Shown here: positions 42,350 to 49,858 of the stretch, in pieces
How positions within the stretch are numbered: position 1 is the stretch's first letter
Layout: the number at the start of each line of letters is the position of its first letter
Assembly (NCBI RefSeq): GCF_001612635.1
Contig: NZ_BDAV01000011.1
Coordinates: 372,001-436,000, forward strand
DNA length: 64,000 nt
Direction of reading: 5' to 3'
DNA from: Nocardia africana NBRC 100379
Lineage (GTDB): Bacteria > Actinomycetota > Actinomycetes > Mycobacteriales > Mycobacteriaceae
Notes under the pieces: generated by a model
What the model saw: only the letters and a program-made list of their open reading frames with translations
Databases searched by the model: none
Told to the model about the DNA's origin: nothing
Position numbers and translations under genes: made by a program

Positions 42350-43519
42350 ATGTTGAGCCGCACACCCTTTCGCAGAAGAATGGCCGCGCTCGCGGTAGCC
42401 GCGGCCTCGGCCGGCGCGCTCGTCGCCGCCGGATCGGTTCCCGCTGCGGCCCAGCCGGCGAGCCAGGCCGCCGGTACCGTCGTCGAGACCGCGCCGCTGC
42501 CGCACGAACTGTGGCTGCCCGGAACCGCTGACGCACAGCGGATCACCTACTGGTCCACCGGCGCGGACGGCAAACCCGCCCTGTCATCCGGTGCCTACTT
42601 CACACCCGCTGGAACCCCGCCGCCGGGTGGCTGGCCGGTCATCGCCTGGGCCCACGGCACCTCCGGCGTCGCCGACCAATGCGCCCCCTCCCGGATCGGA
42701 CCCGCGCTGCCCCAGCGCGACAGTGGTTACCTCGGGCACTGGCTCGAACGCGGCTACGCAATCACCGCCAGCGACTACGTCGGGCTCGGCACACCCGGCA
42801 TGCACCCCTACCTCAACACGACTGTCGAAGCCCACAGCGTCGTCGACATGGTCGAAGCCAGCCGAAAGGCCAACCCGGCCCTGTCGCCGAAGTGGGTCGT
42901 CATCGGCCAGTCCCAAGGCGGAGCCGCCGCGGTCGCCACCGCCCGCCACGCCACCGAATACGGCGGCCCCGACCTGGACTACCGCGGCGGCGTGGGCACC
43001 GGAGTGCCCGTGTACCTCGAAAAAGTACTTCCCACACTGGGTCCCGGTGTCCCGCCCACCAAGCTTCCCGCCAATACCACCGGCTATCTCCTGTGGCTGA
43101 CAGCCGGCCTGCGAGCCAGCCATCCAGAGCTCGGGCTCGACTCCTATCTCACCGACTACGGCCGCGACAGCCTCGCCGTCGCCGAGCAATGGTGCGAACG
43201 TGACGGAACCGGCCCTTTCGCGCAGATCGATCTCAGCAAGGTCTACGCCCGTCCTCTCGCCGAAATCCCCGATATCGACCGGGTTCTCACCGATTACATG
43301 GGCCTGGCCGACTCCGGATACGATCGGCCACTGTTCATCGGACAAGGACTCACCGACGTCGACGTCCCCGCTCCCGGCGCGCTCGCACTGGCCGCGGCGA
43401 TGAAGGCCAATCAGCAACCGGTGACCCTGAAAATCTATCCCACCGACCACAGCGGCACCCTCGTGCAATCCCAAGCCGACGTCGAACCGTTCGTCGATGA
43501 GTTGTTCAGCACACACTGA
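42350..43519 (+). CDS. Secretory lipase (LIP family)
   Basis: 389 residues from the ATG at 42350 after a GGAG site. A signal peptide (MAALAVAAASAGALVAAGSV) ends at AAAQPAS. The LIP family layout follows: GGWPVIAWAHGTSGVADQCA, SDYVGLGTPGMHPYLNTTVE, and the nucleophile elbow VVIGQSQGGAAAV with Ser. Late are FIGQGLTDVDVPAPGALALA (acid) and YPTDHSGTLVQSQ (His). It would act outside the cell on triglycerides or esters. TetR control is likely. Confidence 0.9.
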   Translation: MLSRTPFRRRMAALAVAAASAGALVAAGSVPAAAQPASQAAGTVVETAPLPHELWLPGTADAQRITYWSTGADGKPALSSGAYFTPAGTPPPGGWPVIAWAHGTSGVADQCAPSRIGPALPQRDSGYLGHWLERGYAITASDYVGLGTPGMHPYLNTTVEAHSVVDMVEASRKANPALSPKWVVIGQSQGGAAAVATARHATEYGGPDLDYRGGVGTGVPVYLEKVLPTLGPGVPPTKLPANTTGYLLWLTAGLRASHPELGLDSYLTDYGRDSLAVAEQWCERDGTGPFAQIDLSKVYARPLAEIPDIDRVLTDYMGLADSGYDRPLFIGQGLTDVDVPAPGALALAAAMKANQQPVTLKIYPTDHSGTLVQSQADVEPFVDELFSTH

Positions 43520-43949
43520 GATCTCCTTCCGATCTCACCGCAGGCGCTGCCGCCGGCGTCCAACCTGTCGCAGCAGGCCCTGATAGTGCAAGTCGCCATC
43601 ACCTGTGGACTGACGGTTCGACAGCTCGGGGCGGCGGATACCGGTGTTCAACGAGGTGTCGGTGTTCACCGCTCGCCGCGCCGCCAGGGATCAGCGCCAA
43701 CGATTGTCCGGCCGTGGTTTGCGCGCGTGCAGTGGGCTCGACTGCCGTGCGAATGTGAACCGTGCAGTGCCGCTGGGTCCGCTCGATCCGCCCGCGGACG
43801 AGCTGATCAGGCAACGCCGTGATGGGCTGCGCTCGCACAATCGCTTTCCTGCGCGCCACATCCGAGCCGACACGGCATTGGCCCCGAATGCTGAACGGTA
43901 GGGGGCGCGACGGAGCCGGTCCGGCACATCGAACCGGCGCCCTCCCGGC
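43520..43949. other. Intergenic region with a dispersed repeat
   Basis: 430 bases between the lipase and a convergent gene. It holds repeat blocks A and B (43614-43678). After them the + strand has a coding-like stretch (GPLDPPADELIRQRRDGLRS, then HNRFPARHIRADTALAP) that I cannot assign. It ends at the TAG at about 43900. Confidence 0.4.
43614..43678 (+). repeat. Dispersed repeat blocks A and B, copy 2
   Basis: The first 33 bases match 2418-2450 with one mismatch and the last 22 bases (43657-43678) are identical to 2660-2681. Here the blocks are only 10 bases apart. This arrangement looks like the simpler, perhaps ancestral, form. Confidence 0.7.
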
Positions 43950-45179
43950 TCAGTGGATCGGTTCCTGCTCGAGGAGATAGAGGGGTGCGCTTGCCTCGCG
44001 CCCCAACACATCATCTAGACGTTCGAAGAACCGCTCGGGGTCGATGACGGCTTCCGGCGGGTGCACGCCCGGCAGGCGGGCCGAACCGTCGACGACCTGC
44101 GACATGCCGATCGCCAGCGGGACCCCGGTCATACGTGCCATGTCGCCGAGCAAGGTCCGTGCCGGATCTTGGGCGGGGACATGGGGATTCAGGTGTGCCA
44201 GCACCATGTGCGGGTGGCCCTGCTTGATGCCTGAGACCGCCGCGAAAAACGCCGGGAGCGTCCCGGGCCCCTTGGCGCGAAGCGCGATCGGCGCCGATCG
44301 GATGATTCGCGGCAAGCTCGGATCGGCGAATGCGCCCGCTGCCGCTTCATTGGTGAGTTTGCCACTGTCGATATCGCGGCGGAGGGTGTCGAGGTAGGCC
44401 ATTGCCCATGTACTCATCACCATCAGGCTGGTCGCGTCGCCGGTGGGTTTCAGAGTGTGCTGCAGCGTGATCGGTTCCGGGTGCCCGATGGAGTAGGCGG
44501 TTCCTCGTCGTCCCCCGGGAAGCTGCAGTGACACCGGCCGAAGGGGACGTTGCTCGCTGAGCCGACCGGCGATCACACTTTTGATCGTGCCGCTGCTCTG
44601 CTGCATCCAATGCACCGCAGCGGCCGAGGGAAGGCTGCCGGACCCCAGCGGTTGCCCATCGTCTCGGGTCGTATCATCCGCGCCGTCGACATCGACCGGC
44701 CACGCGGTGTAAGCGTCACGTACCGAATCCAGCTCTGCGGCTGCGACAGCTGCCAGCAAGTTGCTGATGCCCGGGCTGGCACCCATACCTATGATCGCGC
44801 AAACGCCGCGGCTGCGAGCTTCCCTGTCGAGCTCGAGCATCTCTATCGTTGGCTCCCAATCGTCGCAGACATCGAGGTAGTGCGTCTGCGTATCGATCGC
44901 TGCTTGCAGTATCGCCGGTCCGAAGCGGTAATAGGGTCCAACGGTGTTGAGCACGACGTCCGCCGACGCCAGCGCTGCCCGCAACTGCGCGACGTCGGTG
45001 ACGTCCACGTGGATCGCTCGGACGGGCACGGGTGCGTCGGCCAGGCACCGAGTCAACTCTTCGGCCGCGCCCAGATCCTTGTCTGCTACAACGATTTCCG
45101 TCACGTCGGGGACGTTCACGGCTGTTCGCACGGCCACGGCGCCCATGGCGCCGGCCCCGCCCAACGCGAGAACCTTCAT
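43950..45179 (-). CDS. Saccharopine dehydrogenase-like oxidoreductase, paralogue 1
   Basis: 409 residues from ATG at 45179 (MKVLALGGAGAMGAVAVRTA), with AGGAG upstream. The NAD(P)-binding Rossmann motif GGAGAMG is at the start. Family blocks are ADVVLNTVGPYYRFGPAILQ, YLDVCDDWEPTIEMLELDRE, IIGMGASPGISNLLAA, AYSIGHPEPITLQHTL and LPGVHPPEAVIDPERFFE. The three paralogues in the window share these in the same order. Such proteins are annotated as saccharopine dehydrogenases but most do not act on lysine. The gene is single, with a palindrome in the divergent gap. Confidence 0.85.
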   Translation of the reverse strand: MKVLALGGAGAMGAVAVRTAVNVPDVTEIVVADKDLGAAEELTRCLADAPVPVRAIHVDVTDVAQLRAALASADVVLNTVGPYYRFGPAILQAAIDTQTHYLDVCDDWEPTIEMLELDREARSRGVCAIIGMGASPGISNLLAAVAAAELDSVRDAYTAWPVDVDGADDTTRDDGQPLGSGSLPSAAAVHWMQQSSGTIKSVIAGRLSEQRPLRPVSLQLPGGRRGTAYSIGHPEPITLQHTLKPTGDATSLMVMSTWAMAYLDTLRRDIDSGKLTNEAAAGAFADPSLPRIIRSAPIALRAKGPGTLPAFFAAVSGIKQGHPHMVLAHLNPHVPAQDPARTLLGDMARMTGVPLAIGMSQVVDGSARLPGVHPPEAVIDPERFFERLDDVLGREASAPLYLLEQEPIH

Positions 45180-45282
45180 CGGATACTCCTGACTCCCGGG
45201 ATCGCGGAGTGCTGTCTTCGGGCGCACGGACGCGGCGAGTCGCAGTGAGCGCTCTGTGGACAACAACTCCTCTAACATATGA

Positions 45283-45307
45283 AACTAACGTATCAGATAC
45301 GATAGTT
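45283..45307. promoter_or_regulatory. Palindrome upstream of saccharopine dehydrogenase-like gene 1
   Basis: AACTAACGTAT-CAG-ATACGATAGTT has 11-base arms with one mismatch. It lies about 100 bases before the start of the dehydrogenase gene in a region that also serves the divergent strand. It is a likely TetR-type operator, but no TetR gene is adjacent. The bases from 45308 to 45582 hold no supported gene. Confidence 0.6.
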
Positions 45308-45582
45308 GTGCAATTGATAGGAGATGGAAGGTGCATGCGAAGTCGGAGTCAGGGGAGGTCGGCGAACTGCGCAAGGGATCGGCCTCGAGTCGGCTGGACA
45401 TCGACGACAACGGTCACCGCCGCGGGGATGGCGATGTCCGGCAGCGCGGGCATGAACTTCCTCGGGTGGGCGATCTCGAACAACGGTGGTCGACGTCGTG
45501 CTCAGCGAATCCGCCGCGATGGAGGTGTCATCGATTTCCTGTGGTGCGCAACCGTATCCGCGTTCCCCGTACTGGTTACGAC

Positions 45583-46086
45583 ATGCGGAACCAGGAGGTG
45601 CCGATACCGAAGAACGCCACTGTGCGCTCGCATCTTCGCGGACTACGTCAATTGCGACCCGTTCGGCGTCTCGTCTTCCTGGAGTCCGCGGCAGGGCTGC
45701 TGCTGGGAGTGGTGACGTTGCCGCAGTCCTATCCGTCGGTGGGGGAGACGCCGATGTGGGCGCAACTGCTCGGCTTGTCGGTTCTGATGACAACGCTCGG
45801 CGCGAACCTGTGCCTGTGGTATCGGGTCGTCGCGGCCGGCGTGGGGTCGCGGTGGCGTTACTACACGCCCGCGCTGTCTGCGGAACAGCGATTGCACCAG
45901 TTCATCCTGGATGAGCGGCGGCTCCGGATGGCCGCGGTCACGTATACGGCCGCGTCCTGCGTTCTGGTGCCACTGCCACCGGCGTGGCGATGGTTCTGGT
46001 TCGTCCTCACGCTGTCGACGATGGCCCTGACCACAGTGTCGCTGTGTCGAATATGGCGCGATGAAGTGCGCCAACCCTCGCAGTGA
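45583..46086 (+). CDS. Hypothetical membrane protein
   Basis: 167 residues from ATG at 45583; the frame is open upstream but that sequence reads as low-quality protein. Four membrane segments are visible (VFLESAAGLLLGVVTLP, MWAQLLGLSVLMTTLGANLC, AAVTYTAASCVLVPLPP and FWFVLTLSTMALTTVSLC). No recognised family. It converges with the PaaX-like gene, ending 9 bases from its stop. Confidence 0.6.
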   Translation: MRNQEVPIPKNATVRSHLRGLRQLRPVRRLVFLESAAGLLLGVVTLPQSYPSVGETPMWAQLLGLSVLMTTLGANLCLWYRVVAAGVGSRWRYYTPALSAEQRLHQFILDERRLRMAAVTYTAASCVLVPLPPAWRWFWFVLTLSTMALTTVSLCRIWRDEVRQPSQ

Positions 46087-46095
46087 GGACCGATG

Positions 46096-47049
46096 CTACG
46101 ACGCGTGAGTGAAGCCGGCGCCCGCACTGATGGCATCCGAATACCAGCGGAACAATCGAATGGGTTGCGCGGGTGTGGATTCGAGAAGTTCCGCCCAGCA
46201 AGCCGCGACCGCCGCGCGCGCAGCGGTGCCGACCCACGGTTGGGGAAGAAGCTGGGGCGGCAGTAATGGGTCCGGTTCCATGGCGCGCGTGAATTCCGCG
46301 GCCAGGGCCACCGCGATCGCCAGATGCCGAACAGGCGTCGAAGTCCGCAGTTCCCGCGAATAGTCTTCGGCGGCCATGTGCAGCCGCCTATGCCCGTCGG
46401 CGATGCGGTCCAGCGGCCACAAGTGCTGGGCGATTTCGCGCGGGTCCACACGGCGGCCGACGGTCAGGTCGGTGCTGGTGAAAGTAGTGATGTGGTCGAC
46501 AACGCCGAGTTGCGTTGCGGTGGAGCGGATTCGCTCCTCCCAAGGGTTCGCGGCGACGTACAGACCGCCGTGAATCGGCGCGCCACCGAGCCGGAGGATG
46601 GTGTCGCGCATGGAATCGCGGGCGGGCCGCGCGGATTCGGGAACGCCGAACGCGGCCAGGTGCCAACGCTGGTCCCAGGAGACCTCCCCACGATCCTGGG
46701 CGTACATGTAGCGGACGAAATCGAGATCGGGTTCGAGACTGTCGCGCATCAGATCTGTCGCGCGCAATACGGCCTTGCGGCCGCGCCCCTCCTGGACGAA
46801 CTTGCCCTCGGCGACGAGTCGTTTGATGCAGAGCCGGACCTGCTGATCACTCATGTCGAGGGCGTTGGCGACATCGTAGAGTTCACCCGCATCAATGGTG
46901 GCGTCCTCCCGGACCAGGCTCTCCACCAGCGTGCGGGTCGAGACTTCACTGTCGCGGAACGGATTCTCCTCCACTTTCACCTTCGCATTCCGTGCCCTCG
47001 ACCGGCGTCTATCGTATCTCGCACGTTCGGTTACGTTCCGATCGACCAC
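46096..47049 (-). CDS. PaaX-family transcriptional regulator
   Basis: 317 residues from a GTG at 47049. A winged-helix domain lies at about 35-95 (TLVESLVREDATIDAGELYD, then VRLCIKRLVAEGKFVQEGRG). The PaaX core follows: WDQRWHLAAFGVPESARPAR, DSMRDTILRLGGAPIHGGLY, and a C-terminal part with ARAAVAACWAELLESTP. PaaX represses the phenylacetyl-CoA pathway and responds to CoA thioesters. Here there is no paa operon, but many CoA-ester genes lie to the right, so an acyl-CoA ligand is likely. Confidence 0.85.
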   Translation of the reverse strand: MVDRNVTERARYDRRRSRARNAKVKVEENPFRDSEVSTRTLVESLVREDATIDAGELYDVANALDMSDQQVRLCIKRLVAEGKFVQEGRGRKAVLRATDLMRDSLEPDLDFVRYMYAQDRGEVSWDQRWHLAAFGVPESARPARDSMRDTILRLGGAPIHGGLYVAANPWEERIRSTATQLGVVDHITTFTSTDLTVGRRVDPREIAQHLWPLDRIADGHRRLHMAAEDYSRELRTSTPVRHLAIAVALAAEFTRAMEPDPLLPPQLLPQPWVGTAARAAVAACWAELLESTPAQPIRLFRWYSDAISAGAGFTHAS

Positions 47050-47119
47050 TATACGTCCAGCTAGCTGCCGACAGCCTTCGAGCTCCGGAGGGGGCCGCCG
47101 CTCCTCGGAGTACCGCGAC

Positions 47120-47490
47120 GGCGGGCCCGCTCGGTAAAGATCCGCCCGGCGGTCCGGCGGAACACCCGGTCGGCGGCGTAGATGTCGAAGGCGGACAGTG
47201 TCTCCACAGTCGACGCGCCAGCGTGGTCGCCTCCTGTTACTCTCGGCTCGGCCTGCCCCCAGCTACGCCGAGCCACCCAGGGCGTCGGCGAGGAAACTGC
47301 ACTCGTTTCCGGCACGTGGGATTGCCATGCCGGTGATGGCGTGGTCGGCCGGACGGTTTCGACTTCGAGCGCGGCGATGTTCTCGCCGGGTCGTTTGATC
47401 ATGTCTTTGTCACGGTAGTGCAAGTGCAAGAACCCGGTCGCTGTCTTGCTCACGATGTCGCCGGTGAAACCGACAACAGTGCGAGAGAAG
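47120..47490 (-). pseudogene. AMP-dependent acyl-CoA ligase, decayed C-terminal part
   Basis: The frame keeps GFTGDIVSKTATGFLHLHYR then DKDMIKRPGENIAALEVE, the ligase hinge region (TGDxxxxDxxGFxxFxxRxKDxIKxxGEN). Later it has only traces (TVETLSAFDIYAADRVFRRT). The N-terminal ATP-binding part is absent. The remnant may have belonged with saccharopine dehydrogenase-like gene 1, as the intact ligase at 60759 sits with gene 3. Confidence 0.6.
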
Positions 47491-47641
47491 GTGGACGATC
47501 CGGCTCGGCGATTGCTACCCGTGATTCCGGAACTTGATAGCCCATCGAGGGATTGGGTGGCAAGGCTCCCGTCGAGGGGAGAGGTGGGGTCGAGGCGCCA
47601 GTTCAGCACGGCGGTGATGTCGTCAGTTGGCGTCGCTAGCC

Positions 47642-47732
47642 TCAGACCGTCGACACAACCAATTCGGCAGGGGTTCGGTAGCCGAGGAACTTGCGAGGCC
47701 GATTGTTGAGCCGGTGGTGAAAGAGCGGACCA
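47642..47732 (-). mobile_element. IS30-family transposase C-terminal fragment
   Basis: The minus strand reads HHRLNNRPRKFLGYRTPAEL then VVSTV-stop (TGA, complement of 47642-47644). This is the classical end of IS30-type transposases (LNxRPRKxLGxxTPAE). No other part remains. Confidence 0.7.
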
Positions 47733-47791
47733 CCGGCTGGCGCCGTCCGACCACCCGGACCTGTATCTGGTCGTCTACACGCGGTGGAGGG

Positions 47792-47823
47792 CAGCGGGCA
47801 CAGTTGCGCGGCCGCGCCCGCTG
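47792..47823 (-). terminator. Hairpin terminator after the acyl-CoA dehydrogenase
   Basis: CAGCGGGC and GCCCGCTG are perfect 8-base arms with a 16-base loop, 13 bases past the stop of the operon on the minus strand. Confidence 0.5.
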
Positions 47824-47836
47824 TGTCGGTTTCGGT

Positions 47837-49012
47837 TCAGAGGCCCATGTCCTTGGCGATGATGGTTTTCATGACCTCGCTGGTTCCGCCGTAGATGCGG
47901 TTGACGCGGTTGTCGGCGTAGAGGCGGGCGATGGGGTATTCGTTGATGAAGCCGTAGCCGCCGTGCAACTGGAGGCAGCGGTCGATGACGCGGGCGGCTA
48001 CTTCGGTGCAGAAGAGTTTGGCGGAGGCGGCGTCGGCGGGGGAGAGTTTTCCTTCGTCGAGGGCTTCGAGGGCGCGGTCGACGACGGCTTCGGCGGCGTC
48101 GATCTCGGCGCGGCAGGCGGCCAGTTCGAATTTGGTGTTCTGGAAGCCGGCGACGGGCTGGCCGAAGACGTTGCGCTGCTTGGTGTATTCGGTGGCGAAG
48201 CCGATGGCGGCTTTGGCTTGGGCGTAGGCGCCGATAGCGATGGACAGCCGTTCCTGAGGCAGGTTCTGGCCGAGGTAGGAGAAGCCTTTGTTCTCTTCGC
48301 CGAGGAGGTCCTCGACCGGGACGCGGACGTCGGTGAAGGTGAGTTCGGCGGTGTCGGAGACCTTGAGGCCGAGTTTGTCGAGTTTGCGGCCCACCGAGTA
48401 GCCAGGTGCGGCGGTATCGACCACGAGCAGCGAGATGCCGTGGCGGCGGTCGTCGGGCTTCGGCGCGGCGGTGCGGGCGCAGACGATCACCCGGTCGGCG
48501 TGGACTCCGCCGGTGATGAAGGTTTTGGCGCCGTTGAGAATGTAGTGCGTGCGGTCGGCGGAAAGCTTTGCGGTGGTGCGCATTCCGGCCAAGTCGGAGC
48601 CGGTGCCGGGTTCGGTCATGGCGATGGCGAACATGGTGTCGCCGGTGACGAATCCGGGTAACCAGCGCTGCTTCTGCTCGTCGGTGGCGAGCTTGTTCAG
48701 ATACGGCAGGCACAGGCTCACGTGCACGGTCGAGCCGCCGAGGGAGACACCGGCGCGGGCGGTTTCCTCGATGAGGATGGTTTCGAAGGTGAACGACTCG
48801 ATGCCCGCGCCGCCGTACTGCTCGGGCACTTCGATGCCGAAGATGCCGAGTTCGGCGAGTTTGTAGTAGAACTCGCGGGGAACGATGCCGGCCGAATACC
48901 ATTCGTCGTAGACGGGTACCACTTCTTCTTCGATGAACGCGCGGACCGTCTTTCGGAAGGAATCGTGGTCGGCGTCGAAAATCTTGCGCTGCATGGCTTT
49001 TGACTGCTCCAT
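47837..49012 (-). CDS. Acyl-CoA dehydrogenase (long-chain/isovaleryl type)
   Basis: 391 residues. The family segments are FGIEVPEQYGGAGIESFTFE, FAIAMTEPGTGSDLAGMRTT (FAD and substrate site), FITGGVHADRVIVCART and LHGGYGFINEYPIARLYADN. The late YGGTSEVMK has Gly where medium-chain enzymes carry the catalytic Glu, so the base is probably the Glu of LPQERLSIA, as in long-chain and isovaleryl enzymes. It oxidises an acyl-CoA to the 2-enoyl-CoA with FAD. Last gene of the operon that begins with the monooxygenase tail at 52709. Confidence 0.92.
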   Translation of the reverse strand: MEQSKAMQRKIFDADHDSFRKTVRAFIEEEVVPVYDEWYSAGIVPREFYYKLAELGIFGIEVPEQYGGAGIESFTFETILIEETARAGVSLGGSTVHVSLCLPYLNKLATDEQKQRWLPGFVTGDTMFAIAMTEPGTGSDLAGMRTTAKLSADRTHYILNGAKTFITGGVHADRVIVCARTAAPKPDDRRHGISLLVVDTAAPGYSVGRKLDKLGLKVSDTAELTFTDVRVPVEDLLGEENKGFSYLGQNLPQERLSIAIGAYAQAKAAIGFATEYTKQRNVFGQPVAGFQNTKFELAACRAEIDAAEAVVDRALEALDEGKLSPADAASAKLFCTEVAARVIDRCLQLHGGYGFINEYPIARLYADNRVNRIYGGTSEVMKTIIAKDMGL

Positions 49013-49054
49013 TGTGCTGGGGACGTAATTGCCGTCGTGGGTGGTTGGGGGCGT

Positions 49055-49858
49055 TTACCGCCCGGTGTAATTCGCCTTGCCCGGGCCGGCCTCGAGGAAG
49101 CTGGCGACCGCGCCTTGCAGGTCCTCGGTGATGAACAGCTCGCCCGACACTTGCGGGGTCACCGAATCTGCGTGTGCCACACCGCCGGAACGCCACGCGG
49201 TCACGATCTGCTTCGTCGCGGCGTGCGCCCGGGTGGGGCCGTCGGCCAGGCGCGCGGCCAGTTCGCGCGCGGCGGTCTGGACGTCGTCGTGGACGGCGTT
49301 GACCACACCCCAGTCGGCGAGGGTCTTCGCGTCGTAGAGATCGGCGGTCATCACCAGTTCCCGGGCGCGGCCCGAGCCCGCCCGCTCGGCGAGGCGCTGC
49401 GGGCCGCCCATGGACGGGGTCAGCCCGACCACGGTCTCCACCAGACCGAATTTCGCGTTGGGCGCGGCCAGGATGATGTCGCAGGCCAGGGCGATCTCGA
49501 AGGCTGCGGTGAGGGTCAGTCCGTGCGCGGCGAAGATCACCGGGCACGGCAACGACTCGAGCGGATGGATGATCCGCTCGAACAGGTCGCGCCACAGCCC
49601 GATGCCCTGCTCGGCTGACAGCCCGTCGAACACGCGGACGTCCACGCCGCCGGAGACGACCTTGCCCGCGGCGCGCAGCAGCACCGCGCGCGGCGGGGCG
49701 GCGGCCAGATCGGCGAGGTCGGCGGCGATCGACTCCAGCAGCGCCTTGTCGAACAGGTTCAGCGGCGGGTTGTCGATGGTGAGGACTGCCAGTTCGGCGC
49801 CCGATTCGGTCTCGATGCGGCTCAACCGGCTTCCGGTCGAGGTACTCGAATCGCTCAT
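49055..49858 (-). CDS. Enoyl-CoA hydratase/isomerase
   Basis: 267 residues if translation starts at the ATG at 49858, which has AAAGGAG 5-11 bases upstream. Crotonase markers are ELAVLTIDNPPLNLFDKALL, AVLLRAAGKVVSGGVDVRVF, PCPVIFAAHGLTLTAAFEIA (oxyanion hole) and AAPNAKFGLVETVVGLTPSM. The first Glu of the usual catalytic pair is not obvious (HGLTLTAAFEIAL), the second region has Glu in GLVETVVG. It hydrates 2-enoyl-CoA in the cytoplasm. The upstream ligase frame has no stop and runs straight into this gene (see 49055-51355). Confidence 0.85.
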   Translation of the reverse strand: MSDSSTSTGSRLSRIETESGAELAVLTIDNPPLNLFDKALLESIAADLADLAAAPPRAVLLRAAGKVVSGGVDVRVFDGLSAEQGIGLWRDLFERIIHPLESLPCPVIFAAHGLTLTAAFEIALACDIILAAPNAKFGLVETVVGLTPSMGGPQRLAERAGSGRARELVMTADLYDAKTLADWGVVNAVHDDVQTAARELAARLADGPTRAHAATKQIVTAWRSGGVAHADSVTPQVSGELFITEDLQGAVASFLEAGPGKANYTGR

